A stretch of DNA of 7,857 bases from 2-12-FULL-43-11 sp035655355 (GTDB lineage Bacteria; Patescibacteriota; Minisyncoccia; UBA6257; Colwellbacteraceae): assembly GCA_035655355.1 (NCBI GenBank), contig DASRUQ010000025.1, forward strand, positions 1-7,857, in the 5' to 3' direction. Below, piece by piece: positions 4,760 through 7,857 of the stretch; position 1 is the first letter of the stretch; each line of letters opens with the position of its first letter. The translations under genes were made by a program, and so were the position numbers. Below the pieces are notes generated by a model, which was not told the origin of the DNA, made no database searches, and saw only the letters and a program-made list of their open reading frames with translations.

Positions 4760-6136
4760 ATGTTTCTCTATAATTACCTTTCAGGTCGGAAAGAAGCCTT
4801 TAAACCTCTTAAAGGTAAGCAGGTTAGTTTCTATACTTGCGGACCTACGGTTTATGACTATGCGCATATCGGCAACCTCAGAACTTTCATTTTTGAGGAT
4901 ATTTTGAGGAGGAGTTTGAAACACGAAGGTTATCAAGTGCGTCAGGTAATGAACCTGACCGACGTTGAGGATAAAATTATCAAACGCGCCAAAGCCGAAG
5001 GTGTGGGGATTGACGTTGTGACTTCCCGGTACAGTGAAGCTTTTTTTAGCGATATTAAAGAACTTAATATTGAAAAAGCCGAAGTTTATCCGAGGGCCAC
5101 GGCTCATATCAAAGAAATGATTGACTTGATTGGCCAGCTGATGAAAAAGAAATTAGCTTATCAGGGCAAAGATAATTCCATTTATTTTAATATTGCCAAG
5201 TTTAAGAATTACGGCAGACTTTCCGGCCTTAATAAGAGACAGATCAAGGCCGGTGCTAGAGTTGAAGCGGATGAATACTCCAAAAACGATGCCACTGATT
5301 TCGTTCTCTGGAAATCTAATAAACCAGGTGAGCCATTTTGGAAAAGCCCCTGGGGTTATGGCCGCCCGGGCTGGCACATAGAATGTTCGGCGATGAGCAT
5401 GAAGTACCTTGGCTCCACTTTTGATATTCATACCGGTGGCGTGGATTTGGTTTTCCCGCACCACGAGAACGAAATTGCTCAGTCCGAAGGCGCCACCGGT
5501 AAAAAATTCGCCAGGTTTTGGCTGGAAGCCGAGCATGTCCTGATTGATGGCAAGAAAATGTCCAAATCTTTAAAAAATTTCTTCACTCTTAAGGACTTAA
5601 GAGAAAAAGGCATTAATCCTTTAAGTTTCCGCTATCTAGTTTTGGGGACTCAATACAGGAAGAAATTAAACTTTACCTGGAAATCTTTAAAATCCGCCGA
5701 AAAGTCTCTGAGTAATCTCAGGGCCATCTTAGACAAAGATGTGCCAGCGGATAAGTCCAAGTCCGATAAAGAGTATTCCAGCAAAGCCGTTATCAAATAC
5801 TGGAGAGATTTTAGTGATGCCTTGGCTGACGACTTGAATACCCCCAAGGCCTTAAGTGTTCTGTGGGCTATAGTCGGAGACAAGAAGCTCTCAGGGAGCC
5901 ATCGCCGGGAACTCGTAAAAAACTTTGATACTGTCTTGGGTTTTGGTTTAACAAGGCCCAAACCATCAAAGAAAGTCGTGCCGGAAGAGATAAACAAGCT
6001 GGCAGCCGAAAGGGAAAGTTTAAGAGCTCATAAACAGTTTATTCAGGCTGACGCTTTGAGGGTAAAGATAGAAAGCTTAGGATATAAGTTAGAGGATACG
6101 GAAAAAGGCCCTCGCGTTACTCATGGCAAAAACTAA
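4760..6136 (+). CDS. cysS: Cysteine--tRNA ligase (cysteinyl-tRNA synthetase)
   Basis: Class I aminoacyl-tRNA synthetase that charges tRNA-Cys in the cytoplasm using ATP. The 458 residues match the normal length (E. coli 461). Seen in order: FYTCGPTVYDYAHIGNLRTF with zinc-ligand C27 and the HIGH-type motif HIGN at 36-39; NLTDVEDKII (65-74); WHIECSAMS (205-213) with C209; FPHHENEIAQSEG (232-244) with H234 and E238; and KMSKS at 266-270 followed by LKNFFTL. C27, C209, H234 and E238 correspond to the four zinc ligands that recognise the cysteine thiol in the E. coli enzyme. The C-terminal DALRxxIxxLGYxLEDTxxGPR ending (431-452) is also typical. The ATG at 4760 is fixed by the homologous N-terminus and lies right at the predicted transcription start, with no room for a Shine-Dalgarno. 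The last 14 bp overlap dnaB. Confidence 0.98.
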   Translation: MFLYNYLSGRKEAFKPLKGKQVSFYTCGPTVYDYAHIGNLRTFIFEDILRRSLKHEGYQVRQVMNLTDVEDKIIKRAKAEGVGIDVVTSRYSEAFFSDIKELNIEKAEVYPRATAHIKEMIDLIGQLMKKKLAYQGKDNSIYFNIAKFKNYGRLSGLNKRQIKAGARVEADEYSKNDATDFVLWKSNKPGEPFWKSPWGYGRPGWHIECSAMSMKYLGSTFDIHTGGVDLVFPHHENEIAQSEGATGKKFARFWLEAEHVLIDGKKMSKSLKNFFTLKDLREKGINPLSFRYLVLGTQYRKKLNFTWKSLKSAEKSLSNLRAILDKDVPADKSKSDKEYSSKAVIKYWRDFSDALADDLNTPKALSVLWAIVGDKKLSGSHRRELVKNFDTVLGFGLTRPKPSKKVVPEEINKLAAERESLRAHKQFIQADALRVKIESLGYKLEDTEKGPRVTHGKN

Positions 6137-7493
6137 AGATTTACTTAAACTGCCCCCACAAGACCTCGATGCCGAGCAATCGGTCCTCGGGGCTTTAATG
6201 ATAGATAAGGATGCTATCTATACCATCGTTGATATTCTCAACCCCAGTGATTTTTATAAGAAAGCTCATTCCCTTATTTATGAAACGATTTTTAAACTTT
6301 GGGAACGCCACGAGCCGATTGATATTTTGAGTGTTACCGCCGAGCTCCGCAAAAACGAAATACTGAAAGAAATCGGAGGGTCGGCATATCTCACCGATCT
6401 GGTTAATTCTGTTCCTACCTCTTCCCATGTGCTTCACTACGGTAAGATTGTTAAGGAGAAAAGAATCCTGCGTGAATTGATAAATGCTTCTGCCGAAATC
6501 ACCGACAAGGCCTTCCATCCAGAAAACGAAGATATTGATACTCTCCTGGACTTGGTAGAGCAGAGAATTTTCGGCATCTCCCAGCAGGGGACTTTCAAAA
6601 ACTTCGTGCCTATTAGTGAAGAGCTTAAAGGAGCATATGAGAGGATTGAGAATCTTCACAAGGGAGACAAAGAGGCAATGCGCGGTGTGCCTACCAGCTT
6701 TGTAGATCTGGATAATATTCTATCCGGTCTGCAGAAGTCGGACCTTATCATCGTGGGAGCCAGGCCCTCATACGGAAAAACTTCGTTTTGTCTGGATATT
6801 GCCCGCAACGCCGCCGTTAAATATAATCTCCCTGTCGGAATCTTCTCTCTGGAGATGAGCCGGGAACAGGTTGTAGATAGGCTGATTGCGGCCGAGTCCG
6901 GCGTGGACCTCTGGCAGCTTCGTACGGGCAGGCTTAAAGAAGAAGTTGATTTTGAAATGGTGCAATCAGGTTTAGACAGGCTTTCCCGTGCGCCGCTGTT
7001 TATAGATGACACTCCTTCTCCGAACATTATTCAGATAAGAAGTATGGCAAGGCGTTTGCAAGCCGAACACAAGGGTTTGGCCCTTTTAGTAGTGGACTAT
7101 CTGCAGCTTATTCAGGGTAGAACCAATTATGAATCGGTCGTTCAGCAGGTCACGGAAATTTCGCGCGGTCTCAAGTCCATTGCCAGGGAACTTAATGTGC
7201 CCGTTATTGCTGTTTCCCAGCTGTCGCGCGCTGTAGACCAGAGAGAAGGCAAAATGCCACGGCTTTCCGACTTAAGGGAATCGGGTTCAATTGAACAGGA
7301 CGCCGACGTAGTGATGCTGATTCACCCCAAAGATCACGGACCGGACACGCCTCCGAATGAACAGAATGTCGTTGAAATTATTGTGGCCAAACACAGGAAT
7401 GGTCCGACCGGTTCGGTTGGTCTCTTCTTCGACAAAAACAGAGCCAGTTTCAGCAGTCTGGATAAAAGAAATGAGAATACCGGAGGCTATTAA
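6123..7493 (+). CDS. dnaB: Replicative DNA helicase DnaB
   Basis: The hexameric helicase that unwinds DNA at the replication fork and recruits primase. 456 residues, normal for the family. The N-terminal domain (about 10-110) begins PPQDLDAEQSVLGALMID, a standard DnaB opening; a linker leads to the RecA-like ATPase domain. Motifs: Walker A GARPSYGKTS (212-221, K219), where most DnaB proteins have GARPSMGKTA; FSLEMS (241-246) with the catalytic E244; Walker B LLVVDYLQL (321-329, D325); AVSQLSRAVDQR (363-374); DLRESGSIEQDAD (383-395); and KHRNGPTG (423-430) with the probable arginine finger R425. There is no intein interrupting the P-loop, a common insertion site. The ATG at 6123 lies in the end of cysS (14 bp overlap) and has no Shine-Dalgarno, so translation is probably coupled. 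Its 3' end overlaps recR by 23 bp. Confidence 0.98.
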   Translation: MAKTKDLLKLPPQDLDAEQSVLGALMIDKDAIYTIVDILNPSDFYKKAHSLIYETIFKLWERHEPIDILSVTAELRKNEILKEIGGSAYLTDLVNSVPTSSHVLHYGKIVKEKRILRELINASAEITDKAFHPENEDIDTLLDLVEQRIFGISQQGTFKNFVPISEELKGAYERIENLHKGDKEAMRGVPTSFVDLDNILSGLQKSDLIIVGARPSYGKTSFCLDIARNAAVKYNLPVGIFSLEMSREQVVDRLIAAESGVDLWQLRTGRLKEEVDFEMVQSGLDRLSRAPLFIDDTPSPNIIQIRSMARRLQAEHKGLALLVVDYLQLIQGRTNYESVVQQVTEISRGLKSIARELNVPVIAVSQLSRAVDQREGKMPRLSDLRESGSIEQDADVVMLIHPKDHGPDTPPNEQNVVEIIVAKHRNGPTGSVGLFFDKNRASFSSLDKRNENTGGY

Positions 7494-7857
7494 GAAGTTT
7501 GTGGATATTTTTTCCGAGCTTCCGGGCATAGGCCCCAGGCAAGCCGTGAGGCTGGCTTTTTATTTTATCCATCAGGGCTTGGCTTACGAAACTGAGGTTG
7601 AGAAGTCGCTGGCTAACCTAAAAAATATTAAAATCTGCAAACAGTGTTTCTATATCCACGAGAATGCCGATGGTCTTTGTGATATTTGCCGCAACCCCAA
7701 GCGTAATCGGAAGATTATAGCCATTGTGGAAAAGGAGACAGATTTAATGTCCTTGGAAAATACCGGCAATTTTGAAGGCAGATACCTTATCTTGGGGGAC
7801 TTGAGGAAGAACGGAGTTCTAGAGACCCAGCAGAAGCTGCGTTTACAGAGCCTCAAA
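7471..7857 (+). CDS. recR: Recombination mediator protein RecR, 3'-truncated by the window edge
   Basis: The frame from ATG 7471 stays open to the last base, giving 129 residues of a family of about 200. It begins MRIPEAIKKFVDIFSELPGIGPRQA in the manner of RecR: a helix-hairpin-helix region (about 8-30, core LPGIGPRQA), then a four-cysteine zinc finger C56-x2-C59-x10-C70-x2-C73, then the start of the Toprim domain (IIAIVEKETDLMSLENTGNF, 82-101, and YLILGD). RecR forms a ring that works with RecO/RecF to load RecA at single-strand gaps. After YLILGD the usual GGxxSPLxG loop reads DLRKNGVLE, so this part is divergent. The start overlaps the end of dnaB by 23 bp, has no clear Shine-Dalgarno, and aligns with family N-termini. 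Roughly 70 C-terminal residues lie beyond the window. The gene is easily missed because no stop codon is visible. Confidence 0.93.
   Translation, partial: MRIPEAIKKFVDIFSELPGIGPRQAVRLAFYFIHQGLAYETEVEKSLANLKNIKICKQCFYIHENADGLCDICRNPKRNRKIIAIVEKETDLMSLENTGNFEGRYLILGDLRKNGVLETQQKLRLQSLK

Noticed and set aside
5153..5536. 127-residue open frame on the minus strand inside cysS
   Set aside because: It is antisense to a fully conserved synthetase region, has no recognisable motifs and lacks its own expression signals; it is a composition shadow.
6195..6659. 154-residue open frame on the minus strand inside dnaB
   Set aside because: It lies opposite the conserved DnaB N-terminal domain and shows no coherent protein features.
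618..7493. Recoded UGA (as in Gracilibacteria or SR1), suggested by the absence of TGA stops
   Set aside because: Eight stops are TAA or TAG, but all genes run full length without any in-frame TGA, so there is no evidence for recoding; with so few genes this is an ordinary TAA preference.
1..7857. CRISPR array, insertion sequence, toxin-antitoxin or defence system
   Set aside because: No spaced direct repeats, transposase-like protein, terminal inverted repeats around genes, or defence-type protein was seen on either strand.

Overview
The window reads as a piece of chromosome from a small-genome bacterium, most likely a member of the Candidate Phyla Radiation (Patescibacteria), perhaps a Parcubacteria-like lineage. 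This is inference from gene style rather than a phylogeny. The pointers are a MurF-type ligase that lacks the usual N-terminal substrate-binding domain and carries a hydrophobic insertion, an FtsI whose N-terminal region reads like CPR homologues, a short three-helix membrane protein of a kind I associate with CPR genomes, a tRNA without encoded CCA, very tight packing, and almost no Shine-Dalgarno sequences. The standard genetic code fits: eight complete stop codons are seen (seven TAA, one TAG) and no reading frame needs UGA recoding. Every gene is on the + strand.

Region 1 (1-3811) is the front half of a division and cell-wall (dcw) cluster: rsmH (5' end outside the window), a small FtsL/DivIC-like protein, the septal transpeptidase FtsI, and a MurF-type ligase. 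They are separated by 5 bp, overlap by 25 bp, and are separated by 1 bp, so they are almost certainly co-transcribed and translationally coupled. The classical next genes (mraY, murD, ftsW, murG) do not follow.

Region 2 (3812-4741) begins with about 120 bp of very AT-rich DNA whose left half is A-rich and right half T-rich. A plausible promoter then drives tRNA-Glu(CTC), a three-helix membrane protein whose GTG start lies one base after the mature tRNA end, and rplU (ribosomal protein L21). A strong intrinsic terminator closes this unit.

Region 3 (4743-7857) starts with an extended -10 promoter immediately after the terminator, placed so close to the cysS ATG that the mRNA is probably leaderless. 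cysS, dnaB and recR then overlap by 14 and 23 bp and look like one operon joining cysteine-tRNA charging, the replicative helicase and a recombination mediator. recR runs off the 3' edge.

I see no mobile element, CRISPR array, toxin-antitoxin or defence locus. The window is mainly housekeeping. Its interest lies in expression signals (leaderless or SD-less starts, the tRNA/mRNA junction), the altered MurF architecture, the broken dcw order and the uncharacterised membrane protein.
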